Source of the DNA: Myxococcales bacterium
Lineage (GTDB): Bacteria; Myxococcota_A; UBA9042; PHBI01; JAAZYN01
NCBI GenBank assembly: GCA_014239625.1
Contig: JAAZYN010000004.1
Span: 1 to 22,408 of the forward strand
Reading direction: 5' to 3'
Length of the DNA: 22,408 nucleotides
This document shows, piece after piece, positions 1 through 7,401 of this stretch (position 1 is the first letter of the stretch; each line of letters starts with the position of its first letter). Below the pieces are notes generated by a model, which worked only from the letters and a program-made list of their open reading frames with translations, did no database searches and was not told the origin of the DNA. The position numbers and the translations under genes were made by a program.

Positions 1-175
1 CCGCCCTGTCTGCGAGGAGACCCCGGCAACCGACAAAGGGGCGATCTGAGGACTCGCAGGGGCGCCCGACCGAACCGGCGGAGGGCGGCCTCGGGCGAGC
101 ATCCAATCGGCGCTCATGCGCCAACCCCCTGGACGACCCGCGCACCCTCGCAGCGGGGCCTCCAGGAGCCTCGGA

Positions 176-652
176 TCAGTACCGGCTGTTGAAGAAAATG
201 ATGGCGCCAGCGACCGCGCGCTTCGCGCTGTAGCTGTTGCAGCAGCCTCGAGCCTTGCCCCACCGCGAGCCGCCCTTGTAGATGTCGCCGTCGTCCTCGA
301 TCTTCCCTACGCGGCTGCCCCGAATGTACAGATCTCCGTCGCGCTCGATCTTGCCCTTGCGCGAGCCCCGCTCGTAAATGTCCCCATCGTCCTCGACCTT
401 ACCGACGCGGCTACCGCCCACGTAGACGTCACCGTCGTTCTCGATCTTGCCTTTGCGCGAGCCCCCCACGTAGACATCGCCGTCACTCTCGACTTTGCCC
501 CAGCGCGACCCGCTCCGATAGATGGTGATATCACTTCCGTTGGACACGGCGCTCAACCCGGACGCCGCCTCCCCCGCCGACGAAAAGCCGGTAGACCCCG
601 CGGCCACTAGCCCGCCGACTGCCAATAGTTGAACCAAACGCGACAGCTTCAT
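176..652 (-). CDS. Exported protein with six 16-residue GSR-x-GK repeats
   Basis: The 158-residue product starts with a clear export signal (MKLSRLVQLLAVGGLVAAGS, cleavage probably near residues 24-30). Residues 42-133 hold six copies of a strictly 16-residue repeat of the form DGDxYxxGSRxGK[IV]Ex, with the GSR triplets at residues 48, 64, 80, 96, 112 and 128. The tail has a Cys-Cys pair (137-138) and a hydrophobic stretch (AGAIIFFNSRY). The start is supported by a strong GAGGAGG ribosome site about five bases upstream. Gly/Asp turns alternating with short beta strands suggest a small closed or solenoid beta structure, similar in style to 'beta-flower' repeat proteins; that comparison is inference. 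It is transcribed divergently from the sigma-54 activator at 781, but I found no convincing -24/-12 promoter for it. Function is unknown. It acts outside the cytoplasm. Confidence 0.85.
   Translation of the reverse strand: MKLSRLVQLLAVGGLVAAGSTGFSSAGEAASGLSAVSNGSDITIYRSGSRWGKVESDGDVYVGGSRKGKIENDGDVYVGGSRVGKVEDDGDIYERGSRKGKIERDGDLYIRGSRVGKIEDDGDIYKGGSRWGKARGCCNSYSAKRAVAGAIIFFNSRY
254..529 (-). repeat. 48-bp tandem coding repeat, about six copies
   Basis: This is the DNA underlying the six 16-residue protein repeats. The copies are diverged at third codon positions, while the encoded GSR, GK and DGD residues are kept. That pattern suggests an old array under protein-level selection rather than a recent slippage array. 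Confidence 0.75.
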
Positions 653-713
653 AGCGCCTCCTCACACGTCGACCGTTGTTGAGCAGCGAACGTAACACGT
701 CCGCCCCGAAGCG

Positions 714-742
714 TTGACACCAGAGCATGGGCGGGGTATTTT
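714..742 (+). promoter_or_regulatory. Sigma-70-type promoter for the sigma-54 activator gene
   Basis: A perfect -35 (TTGACA, 714-719) is followed after 17 bases by TATTTT (737-742). The predicted transcript starts near 749. That lies downstream of the first in-frame ATG at 727, so the start at 781 is favoured. Confidence 0.65.
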
Positions 743-748
743 GCCCCG
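732..748. promoter_or_regulatory. Inverted repeat bracketing the -10 element (possible operator)
   Basis: CGGGG (732-736) and CCCCG (744-748) form a perfect 5-base inverted repeat whose 7-base spacer contains the -10 hexamer. A protein bound here would block the promoter, so autoregulation is possible. Given the high GC content, chance is also possible. Confidence 0.3.
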
Positions 749-780
749 GTCGCGTGTTCCCAGGGAGGATCCGACATGAG

Positions 781-1779
781 ATGGCCATGAAGCTGCCGGC
801 GCGGGGCGCCTGGACCGGGCCCACACCTATGGTTGGAGACAGCGTGCCCATGCGCGCTGTCTACGACCTCATCACGCGCCTGGGCCGCACCGACGTCAGC
901 GTTCTGATCGTTGCGGAGACCGGGTGCGGCAAGGAGCTCGCTGCGCGGGCGATACATCAGACAGGCAAGCGTTCGGACGGTCGGTTTGTACCGATCAACG
1001 TCGCCGCGATCCCGGAGAACCTCCTGGAGAGTGAGCTCTTCGGGCACACCAAGGGTTCATTCACTGGCGCAGACGCGCATCATGATGGTCTGCTGGTCCG
1101 AGCCAATGGCGGGACGCTTTTCCTCGACGAGATCGGCGACATGCCGTTGCAGATGCAAGTGAAGCTGCTCCGCGCCTTGGAAGAGCAGCGGGTCCGTCCC
1201 GTGGGCGCCACCGACGAGGTCCCGTTCGACGCGCGCGTCGTGGCCGCGACCAACAGGGAGCTGGAGGTGGAGATCGCCAATGGGGCGTTTCGGTCAGACC
1301 TCTACTATCGGCTGGACGTGGTCCGGCTCGAGCTCCCTCCTCTGCGAGAGCGCGGCAACGACGCGCTCCTCCTGGCGCAATACTTCATCGAGCACTTCGC
1401 CGCGCGCTACGACCTCGACGTCTCGGGTATGCACCCCGCCGTGACCGGACTGCTCCTGGACTACACCTGGCCGGGAAACGTGCGCGAGCTGCGCAACGAG
1501 ATCGCGCGCGCCGTGGCGCTGGCCGCGCGTAGCGTCATCGTGATGGGCGACCTGCCCGAACGCGTGCGGGGTATCCGCCGCGACCGGGCGGGTGTCAGCG
1601 GCTCGGTCGACCAGGTCCGGCCACCCATGATCCCGCTGGCTACCGTCGAGCGGCGCCACATCGAAGCGGTCCTGACAGCGAGCGACAACAACCGGACGGT
1701 GGCCGCGGAGATCCTGGGGATTGACCGTAAGACCCTCTATCGGAAGCTGAAGAGCTACGGCGCCAGCGACCTGAGCTGA
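781..1779 (+). CDS. Sigma-54 (RpoN) activator: AAA+ domain plus Fis-type HTH, no sensor domain
   Basis: A bacterial enhancer-binding protein that would remodel sigma-54 RNA polymerase by ATP hydrolysis. Visible motifs: Walker A AETGCGKE; the sigma-54 contact loop GSFTGA, a variant of the family's GAFTGA; Walker B GGTLFLDEIGDM; sensor I VVAATNRE; the arginine-finger region FRSDLYYRL; WPGNVREL in the lid; and a C-terminal Fis-like helix-turn-helix (NNRTVAAEILGIDRKTLYRKL). The AAA+ core begins almost at the N terminus, so there is no receiver, GAF, PAS or FHA domain. Activity is probably set by expression level or a partner protein. The first Gly of Walker A is Ala here. I chose ATG 781, which has GGGAGG 12 bases upstream. 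The in-frame ATG at 727 lies upstream of the predicted transcript start. The target promoters are not evident. Confidence 0.9.
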   Translation: MAMKLPARGAWTGPTPMVGDSVPMRAVYDLITRLGRTDVSVLIVAETGCGKELAARAIHQTGKRSDGRFVPINVAAIPENLLESELFGHTKGSFTGADAHHDGLLVRANGGTLFLDEIGDMPLQMQVKLLRALEEQRVRPVGATDEVPFDARVVAATNRELEVEIANGAFRSDLYYRLDVVRLELPPLRERGNDALLLAQYFIEHFAARYDLDVSGMHPAVTGLLLDYTWPGNVRELRNEIARAVALAARSVIVMGDLPERVRGIRRDRAGVSGSVDQVRPPMIPLATVERRHIEAVLTASDNNRTVAAEILGIDRKTLYRKLKSYGASDLS

Positions 1780-1944
1780 GGAGCCTACCATCTGCTCGGC
1801 GGCTGCGGCCCTGCCGCGCGTCGCGACCACGGGCGTTGGTCGTCGCTGCCGCCTCGGGCCGCGCTGAGCCCGCCTCTCAGTGGTCCTGAGCGGCGGACAG
1901 ACACAACAGCGGGGCATCCTGCCCACAGCCGCGCCAGCGGGTCG
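1780..1944. other. Convergent intergenic region with weak hairpins
   Basis: This lies between two convergent genes. A 7-bp stem (1823-1829 with 1837-1843, one G-U pair) and a 5-bp stem (CTCAG/CTGAG near 1878-1892) are visible. Neither has a following T tract, so I do not call an intrinsic terminator. Confidence 0.25.
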
Positions 1945-2430
1945 TCAAGCGATCGCCAGAGCCGGACGAGCGAGCTTCTTGGACAGCACCAGCCACTCTT
2001 TCAGCAGGCTCCCGTATTGCTTGTTCAGTACGGGCGACAGCGCCGACGCCGCGGACGTGACCACGATCGCGTGAGCGTAGGCTTGGCGGAGCATGCTCTC
2101 ACCCCGCTCCGCCTCGTCCACCAGAAGATCCTCGGCGCCGCGCTCCGCAGCAGCCAGCAGGTCACTCCACTCGCTCGCTGCGGGATCGAGCCCGTCGGCG
2201 TCGACTTTGTCGAACCCAGCGGCGCCGATGAGGGCGTTCAGATGTTCCGCGCGGGTGCGGCGTCGACTGGAGATGCCGTTCAGCAAATTCTTGAGAGCCG
2301 GATCGTCGACCTGCTCCGCGGCCAGGTCGTATGCGGCAAACGCATCGTAGTTGAGGACGATGATCTGCTGGAGCGTCTCGACGGTCTCGGGCACAAGGCG
2401 CATGCCGCCGGCGTCGTGGCTGAAAGTCAT
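1945..2430 (-). CDS. Ferritin-like four-helix-bundle protein (DUF2383/PA2169-type)
   Basis: The 161-residue, Glu/Ala/Leu-rich product has the layout of the DUF2383 (PA2169-type) family: an opening helix (VETLQQIIVLNYDAFAAYD), a second with an Asp/Glu/Leu pattern, an RAEHLNALI segment, and a long final helix around EAERGESMLRQAYAHAI. The family is ferritin-like and about 110-160 residues long, and is usually linked to stress conditions; its biochemical role is not settled. No signal peptide is seen, so it is probably cytoplasmic. The ATG at 2430 has AGGA about six bases upstream. It is convergent with the sigma-54 activator and separated from the lipoprotein gene upstream by 195 bases containing a hairpin, so it is probably its own transcription unit. 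Confidence 0.8.
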   Translation of the reverse strand: MTFSHDAGGMRLVPETVETLQQIIVLNYDAFAAYDLAAEQVDDPALKNLLNGISSRRRTRAEHLNALIGAAGFDKVDADGLDPAASEWSDLLAAAERGAEDLLVDEAERGESMLRQAYAHAIVVTSAASALSPVLNKQYGSLLKEWLVLSKKLARPALAIA

Positions 2431-2459
2431 GAGTGATCCTGAGTGTGTGTGAGAGGTGA

Positions 2460-2503
2460 TGAGGCATCCGGGTTAAAAGGCCCCAGAGGGGCATAATGCC
2501 TCA
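2460..2503 (-). terminator. Nested inverted repeat, possible leftward terminator
   Basis: Perfect 8-base outer arms (TGAGGCAT 2460-2467, ATGCCTCA 2496-2503) enclose an inner GCCCC-AGA-GGGGC hairpin (2480-2492). Read on the minus strand, the inner hairpin is followed at once by CTTTTAA, as in an intrinsic terminator for the lipoprotein gene ending at 2626. The outer arms would compete with this and lie in the leader region of the DUF2383 gene, so the element could also be regulatory. Confidence 0.4.
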
Positions 2504-2625
2504 GCAGCGATGAGCATCATGAGTCGACAAAGCCCTGGATTACGGCGCCGGATCCGAGGTTCGTCGCACCACCTCAGGGCGACTGAAAATAGTGCAAGAA
2601 TCGCTCCACCGGGAGGCCTCGCTAT

Positions 2626-3246
2626 CTACCTGGAATCAGGACCACCCACCAGAGACACGATCTGATCGTGTTGGACATTTTGCCCCGTGGATGGATCTTC
2701 GACGGAGATCTCGATGGTCGCTTCGGAACCCGCAGCGCGGCTCTCATCGACGACGAGAAAGAGGTTGTAGTAGTACCACCAGCCATCGCCGCCCAGGAGC
2801 AGGCGCTGCTTGGCCAGGGTCAGCTCCCCGATGTTCTCGCCGTCGACCCGGCAGCTGGCGTAGATGAGCAGCTCTGCGTCGGACTCGCTCCAGACGTTCC
2901 GGGTTCGAAACGCCAGGACGACCATCCACAGGCCCTGGGGGCCGTATTCGACGTTGAGCTCTCCGCCCTCTGGCAAGGCCGAATAGTAGGCAGACGTGTT
3001 GCGCCCCGTGACGTTGACGCCGAGCTCGAAGGCGCCCTGGCTCACGGCCTCGGCAGCGCTGTCGGCCGTGAGGTCCGAAGCGGGCGCTTGGTCGACGCTG
3101 GCGTCGACCACGACCTCTGGCTCCGAGGCCTCATCGGTCCCTCCGTCGATGTGCTGCGGGCAGCCGCTCAGCACCAGCAGCGCGAACACAGCGATCCTGG
3201 CGTGGATCGCGCCGGCACCGAGGGTGGCCTCGAGCCGCCGGCCCAC
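2626..3246 (-). CDS. Small lipoprotein of unknown function
   Basis: The product has a hydrophobic segment IAVFALLVLSG followed by the lipobox Cys (LSGC). After this comes an acidic Asp/Ala/Val/Ser linker, as in other lipoproteins of this window, and a C-terminal domain of about 140 residues. That domain looks like a beta sandwich: alternating strands, GPQGLWMVVLAFRTRN, and an aromatic run WWYYYN. The frame stays open to 3462, but that start would overlap the kelch gene and give an Arg-rich, signal-less N terminus. No ATG suits. GTG at 3246 gives a basic N-region; GTG at 3258 or 3189 are alternatives, the last with AGGA five bases upstream but an N-region that is too short. I do not recognise the domain. 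It sits downstream of the kelch lipoprotein gene and may be co-transcribed with it. Confidence 0.7.
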   Translation of the reverse strand: MGRRLEATLGAGAIHARIAVFALLVLSGCPQHIDGGTDEASEPEVVVDASVDQAPASDLTADSAAEAVSQGAFELGVNVTGRNTSAYYSALPEGGELNVEYGPQGLWMVVLAFRTRNVWSESDAELLIYASCRVDGENIGELTLAKQRLLLGGDGWWYYYNLFLVVDESRAAGSEATIEISVEDPSTGQNVQHDQIVSLVGGPDSR

Positions 3247-3347
3247 AGAGGCACGCACAGGGCGGCGACGCCGACTCGAGCCTGTCGATCGACGGGCCTG
3301 TCGACCGCGGCCGGTGGCAGCGGTCGGCCGAGCGGTGGGCGTCCGGG

Positions 3348-4718
3348 TCAGAGGCACATGTCCGTGCAAAAGTCGGGGCTGCCGCTGTTGCGCCAGCACA
3401 CTTCGCCCACGGTGGCGAAGGTCTCCTCCTCCCAGGTCATGGACGCGAAGTCCAACGCCCACAGGTCGTCGACCACGCCACAGTCGGTTTTACCGCCGGT
3501 GATATAACCCGTGTCGCCATCGGACACGAAGACGTGCGAGTTGCGCCGCTCCGGCAGCTCCGTGTCCACGATGGTGAAGTCTACTGGGAAGCTACAGAAG
3601 CCCAGGGCGCCGGCATTCCAGACGTCGCCCTCGCGGTGCATGTACCACTCGAAGGTCTGCGGGTCGAAGGTCCACATGTCGTTGCGGTTGCCGACGTCGG
3701 GCGCGATGGCCCCGTTATCGTGACCGCCAGACAGGACGTAGCGGTCATTGAGGGTGTCGTGAACCAGCCCAGCCCAGAAACGCCCCTTCGGTGCGAACTG
3801 CGACGCCCCGTCGAGCTCCGACCAGGCCGGCGCGCCGGCGCTGAAGTCGAGGGCCCAGAGGTCATCGAAGTACTGCACGTTCTGGTTGAACGCCGTCTCG
3901 TCGGCGCCGCCATAGACCACCAACCACTGTCGGGTGTCGTCCCAGAGCGCGCCCATGAACAGGCGCGACGAGGGGGACTGAGCGCCCGACGGGGACAGCT
4001 GGGTCCACTGCTCGGTGCCGAAGCTGTACTCCCAGACGTCCGACAGGGATTGGTAGAACGCCCCGGAGGTCGACGCGTTGCCTCCGAACAAGAGCAATCG
4101 GTCACCCGTCGGGTCGTACACAAAGGCCCCGTTGATGCGCGGCGACGGCGTCGTGCTGGTGGCCAGCGGCACGCTCTTCCAGGTCTCCGTGCTCAGGTCC
4201 AGAGCCCACAGGTCATTGTACAGCGTGTAGGAGCCACTGGCCAAGCTGCGGTAACGCCCGCCGAACACCACCATCTGGTGCCGCGCGCTGTCGTAAGCGG
4301 CCATGTGGCGGCCGCGACCGCCCGGCCCGGTGTCGCCGATCTGCGACCAGGCATCACACGCGATATCGTAGGACCACACCTCGGACTCGAAGGTCGGCGT
4401 CGGAAAATCGCAGTTGATCGGCACCGCGAAGCTACCACCGTAGATGATGATCCGGTGGCCGGCAGGATCGTAGATCCCTGCATGCTCACTGCGACGCGAC
4501 GGGCGCAGGCCGGTCGGCGGGTCGCACGGGGGCGCCGGGAGGTCGGGGGCCACGTCGGGGGCCGCGTCGGGGGCCACGTCGGAGGCCACGTCGGAGGCCG
4601 CGTCGGAGGTCGCGTCGGTGCTGGTGGCGTCTGCTGGCGTGACCGGAGCGGGACCCGACTCCGGGCAGGCCATCAGGGCGAGCGTCGCGGCTGCTATCGG
4701 AAACATCCAAACGGGCAT
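3348..4718 (-). CDS. Kelch-repeat beta-propeller lipoprotein
   Basis: A 456-residue protein with a lipoprotein signal (lipobox LMAC, Cys18), a low-complexity Asp/Ala/Val/Pro linker (about residues 29-62) and a kelch propeller. The Gly-Gly doublets that mark kelch blades occur at residues 94, 153, 212, 270, 331 and 408 (IIYGG, VVFGG, LLFGG, VVYGG, VLSGG, YITGG), each followed by a W-x-(Y/F/L)-D motif, so six blades are expected. Kelch propellers usually mediate binding; nothing here shows enzymatic residues. The ATG at 4718 has AGGTGA about five bases upstream. Extra cysteines in the last blade and tail (CSF, CGV, CWR, CTDMC) suggest disulfides outside the cytoplasm. It lies 61 bases downstream of the PEGA gene. 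Confidence 0.88.
   Translation of the reverse strand: MPVWMFPIAAATLALMACPESGPAPVTPADATSTDATSDAASDVASDVAPDAAPDVAPDLPAPPCDPPTGLRPSRRSEHAGIYDPAGHRIIIYGGSFAVPINCDFPTPTFESEVWSYDIACDAWSQIGDTGPGGRGRHMAAYDSARHQMVVFGGRYRSLASGSYTLYNDLWALDLSTETWKSVPLATSTTPSPRINGAFVYDPTGDRLLLFGGNASTSGAFYQSLSDVWEYSFGTEQWTQLSPSGAQSPSSRLFMGALWDDTRQWLVVYGGADETAFNQNVQYFDDLWALDFSAGAPAWSELDGASQFAPKGRFWAGLVHDTLNDRYVLSGGHDNGAIAPDVGNRNDMWTFDPQTFEWYMHREGDVWNAGALGFCSFPVDFTIVDTELPERRNSHVFVSDGDTGYITGGKTDCGVVDDLWALDFASMTWEEETFATVGEVCWRNSGSPDFCTDMCL
4542..4618 (-). repeat. 12-bp tandem repeat encoding the DVAP-like linker
   Basis: Copies of a 12-base unit start with GTCGG at 4542, 4554, 4566, 4578, 4590, 4602 and 4614 (the last partial). 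They encode the tetrapeptide linker D-x-A-(S/P) of the kelch lipoprotein. The near-identity of units suggests slippage and possible length variation between strains. Confidence 0.8.
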
Positions 4719-4779
4719 GGGATCACCTGGCTGTGTTCAAGGCCACACCCCTTACCAGACGCGCCTCTTCCTTGCGCCC

Positions 4780-6291
4780 CTAAAATCCCAACGCAAACGC
4801 CATGCCGGTGGTGTGCGAGTTGGTCCAGGGGCCCAATGACTTCAACGTCGGCCCCTCGGCGGTAGACTCGTCGGAGCCGCTGGGCTGCATCACGATGAAC
4901 GCGATGATGCCGCCTACGATGGCGACTCCGCCGATGGCGAGGCCGGCGTTGCGAACGCCGCGCTCCAGCTCGGCCTCTTCGGCCAAGATCTGCCGCGTAT
5001 TGAAATCCGGGCAGTTGCCGCTCGCCGCAGTGTAGTCGCCTAAACACTCGACCTGATCAATCTTGTCTTCGAACACGAAGTGGAACGCGACGCCCACGCC
5101 GATACCGGCGAGGCCCACACCCACCAGCGACCAGCCCACGGGGTTCTCCTGCCATTCGGTGCCCGAGCCGTCGCTGGCGGAGGTCGAACCCACCTGACCG
5201 GTGGCGATGAAGTTGGCGATCCCCTGTACCCGGTTCTTGCTGACCACATTGCTCTTGGTGACGAGCTTTACGCCACGCTCGATCCGGCCGGACGCGACGT
5301 CGACGAGGTGACCTTCGATGTAGACTTTACCGCCCCGTCTGGTCAGCCCGCACAGTGCCACCCTGTCGACCTCCAGGAGCCCGCCCAGCCTCTTGGCGAA
5401 TTCGGCAGCGCGCGCCTCGAACGACGCTGGCCCGAGGACCAGGGTGGCGGCTCTTTTCGACAGCTCTACGCCGCTCTCGTACTCCAGGTCGATCGCCAGC
5501 TCAGTGGTATCGCCGGCGACGAGCTCGACGGCACGGGAATTGGAGACCTTGCCGCCGGATGTGATCTGAACCTGAACCCGGCCGGGGAACCACTTGATGG
5601 ACATGGGGGTCGCGCCATTGATCGGCTCGCCGTTGATCAGCACCGCGCTCCCCGCTGGCGTGCTGGTCACGCTCAGGGTCGCGGTGCGCTCTGATGCGGT
5701 GCTCTTTTTGACGGCCTTCCACATCTCGACGACCGCGGGGTGATACGTCTCGTCGGTCACCGTCGCGTCGCCGACGAATCGGATGAGCTCCACCAGCGTG
5801 GCCCGAAGGCCCTTGGTATTGCCCGAGTCGTTGTTGGCCCGCGCGAGCTTCATGAAGGCGTCGAACATCAACGCGCGCTGCCCCGCGTTGATGGCGTACT
5901 TGCGGCTGAGCGCCTGGAGCCTCCCGATGAGCGCTTTGAGCGGCGTGATGGCCTTTTTGGGTTTCTCGTAGATGAGGTCTTCGAGGTCTTTCAGCTGGGC
6001 GGCCTGCGCCGCCAGCTCCTCGGCAGGGATCGCCCTGCTGGCCCCCCCCATCTTCGATCGCAGCTGCGCGAGGGTGTCCCCTCGACTCAGCAACGCGTAC
6101 CTCTTGCCGACCGTCTTGAGCTTCTCGCCGCCCCCTCCGCAGTAGGCCGGGGTCTTTTCGAAGGCCTCGCCCAGCGAAAAATCGATCACCGCGAGGGACT
6201 TCTCGAGCTCCGGACCGGACGCCTGCGCGTGGGTGGAAATCCAAGAAAGGACGGTGACAGCGACGACGAGAGACTTTCTCAAACAGTGCAT
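4780..6291 (-). CDS. PEGA-domain exported membrane protein
   Basis: A 503-residue protein with an export signal (cleavage likely after HAQA, residue 24), a helical region (about 90-200) and a PEGA domain (about 203-269: LSVTSTPAGSAVLING through FPGRVQVQI). A mixed domain follows, including GKVYIEGHLVDVASGRIERG. Two hydrophobic segments (about 386-408 and 449-468) flank a short Cys-containing loop. The PEGA domain is common in myxobacterial envelope proteins and is thought to bind the cell-surface layer or carbohydrate, but the specific ligand is unknown. The region after PEGA resembles parts that report on gene-copy-like 'function and pathway' accessory proteins only in general style, so I assign no function. 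No strong ribosome site is seen before the ATG at 6291. It is 97 bases downstream of the NHL gene and may share its transcript. Confidence 0.82.
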   Translation of the reverse strand: MHCLRKSLVVAVTVLSWISTHAQASGPELEKSLAVIDFSLGEAFEKTPAYCGGGGEKLKTVGKRYALLSRGDTLAQLRSKMGGASRAIPAEELAAQAAQLKDLEDLIYEKPKKAITPLKALIGRLQALSRKYAINAGQRALMFDAFMKLARANNDSGNTKGLRATLVELIRFVGDATVTDETYHPAVVEMWKAVKKSTASERTATLSVTSTPAGSAVLINGEPINGATPMSIKWFPGRVQVQITSGGKVSNSRAVELVAGDTTELAIDLEYESGVELSKRAATLVLGPASFEARAAEFAKRLGGLLEVDRVALCGLTRRGGKVYIEGHLVDVASGRIERGVKLVTKSNVVSKNRVQGIANFIATGQVGSTSASDGSGTEWQENPVGWSLVGVGLAGIGVGVAFHFVFEDKIDQVECLGDYTAASGNCPDFNTRQILAEEAELERGVRNAGLAIGGVAIVGGIIAFIVMQPSGSDESTAEGPTLKSLGPWTNSHTTGMAFALGF

Positions 6292-6388
6292 GGGGTCATT
6301 GTTGTTCGAAGGTCGGTCAGACGCAAATACACCGGCGGTCGTGGGGTTCAGAGCTCACATCGGCGGCACCGTCAGGTCGAGCGCCCGC

Positions 6389-7333
6389 CTACCAACTCCT
6401 GATGTCCCGCAGGACCCGCCCCTGCGTGGTGGTCACCAGCACTCGGTTGCCCTTGGAGTCCACCATCACCAGGCGCTGACAGTCGGGTGTCACCGCGATG
6501 GCCAACAGCATGGTCGGGGTGTGCTCGGACGCGCGCGCCGGGGAGAACCCATCCAGATACGCGCCATCGCGGTGAAACCTCTGCACGCGGTGGTTGCCAA
6601 AGTCCGCGACGGCGATCCATTTTCCACGGCAGACACCGAGCCCCGATGGGAACATCAGCTTCCCCGGAGCTCGGCCACGCTCTCCAAAACGCGCCTCCTC
6701 CCGGAGCCGGAGCGTCAGGCGGCGCACCTGATGGGCGTGCTGCTCCAGGGTCCAAAGCTCGTCTCCGCTACGCAGGAGCATGCTGAGCCCGGCGAACTCT
6801 GGACCACCCGTCGGCCCGTGGATCTGCTCCAGGGGCTGCCATCCACGACTGAATCTCCGGAGGGTGTGGTTGCCGGTATCGGGGACCAGCCATTCACCAT
6901 CGCGGCCCTCTGCCAGGCCGTCGGGTAGGCCCGATGGGTCACTCACTCCATCGGAGATGCGATGCAGGGCGATCTCCTTGCCGTCCTTGAACTCCTTGAT
7001 CTCATAGATGTTGGTCTCATCTTCAGGGGCGGTGATTCGTTGATTCAGCACCAACACGCGCCCGTCTCGAACAGCCAGGACGTCCCACGCCTGCCACAGC
7101 TGATCGGTCTCCAGCCCGAGCTCTCCGAACGCCCGCACGAGTGAACCGTCGGGGCCCAGATGCACGATGCGGTGGTTGTGAAAGTCGCTGACGAAGATCG
7201 AGCCGTCAGCGCCGAGGCTGAGCGACGCAGGGCGTTTGAAGGAACGCGGCTGCTGCTCACAGCTCGCGAAAATGCACGCGATGGCGAGGAGCGTTGTGGC
7301 AGCCGGGATGATGAGCGAGCGCCTTTTTTTCAT
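6389..7333 (-). CDS. NHL-repeat beta-propeller lipoprotein
   Basis: A 314-residue protein with a basic N terminus (MKKRRS), a hydrophobic stretch and a lipobox (FASC, Cys25). The mature part has NHL-type repeats with the typical alternation of DG-(S/E)-(I/W)-hydrophobic-hydrophobic-(A/S/P)-D and NHR-(I/V)-hydrophobic: GSIFVSDFHNHRIVHLGPDG, GEWLVPDTGNHTLRRFSRG, GKWIAVADFGNHRVQRFHRDG and LVMVDSKGNRVLVTT. It is a binding propeller by family, and the ligand cannot be told from sequence. The start is supported by GAGGG just upstream of the ATG at 7333. It is divergent from the cyclase gene, with a 68-base intergenic gap. Confidence 0.88.
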   Translation of the reverse strand: MKKRRSLIIPAATTLLAIACIFASCEQQPRSFKRPASLSLGADGSIFVSDFHNHRIVHLGPDGSLVRAFGELGLETDQLWQAWDVLAVRDGRVLVLNQRITAPEDETNIYEIKEFKDGKEIALHRISDGVSDPSGLPDGLAEGRDGEWLVPDTGNHTLRRFSRGWQPLEQIHGPTGGPEFAGLSMLLRSGDELWTLEQHAHQVRRLTLRLREEARFGERGRAPGKLMFPSGLGVCRGKWIAVADFGNHRVQRFHRDGAYLDGFSPARASEHTPTMLLAIAVTPDCQRLVMVDSKGNRVLVTTTQGRVLRDIRSW

Positions 7334-7401
7334 TCACCCTCTACACTATACCAATCGACCCGCAACCGCCCCAGCATCCGCCACCCAGCGAGACCGTCCC
7401 T

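Noticed and set aside
116..610. Plus-strand frame opposite the 16-residue-repeat protein
   Set aside because: Its apparent repeats mirror the 48-bp array; it has no signal peptide or ribosome site. The minus-strand reading has both.
653..780. Sigma-54 (-24/-12) promoter for the repeat protein next to the activator
   Set aside because: I looked for GG-N10-GC with TGGC/TTGC context on both strands and found no acceptable match.
3534..4865. Plus-strand open frame of 443 codons
   Set aside because: Antisense to the kelch gene. Its Val-Gly-Gly repeats come from the 12-bp array read backwards.
7338..7357. TACACT (plus) and extended TGG-TATAGT (minus) as divergent promoters between the NHL and cyclase genes
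   Set aside because: No acceptable -35 on either strand, and the minus-strand start would leave a leader too short for the visible ribosome site.
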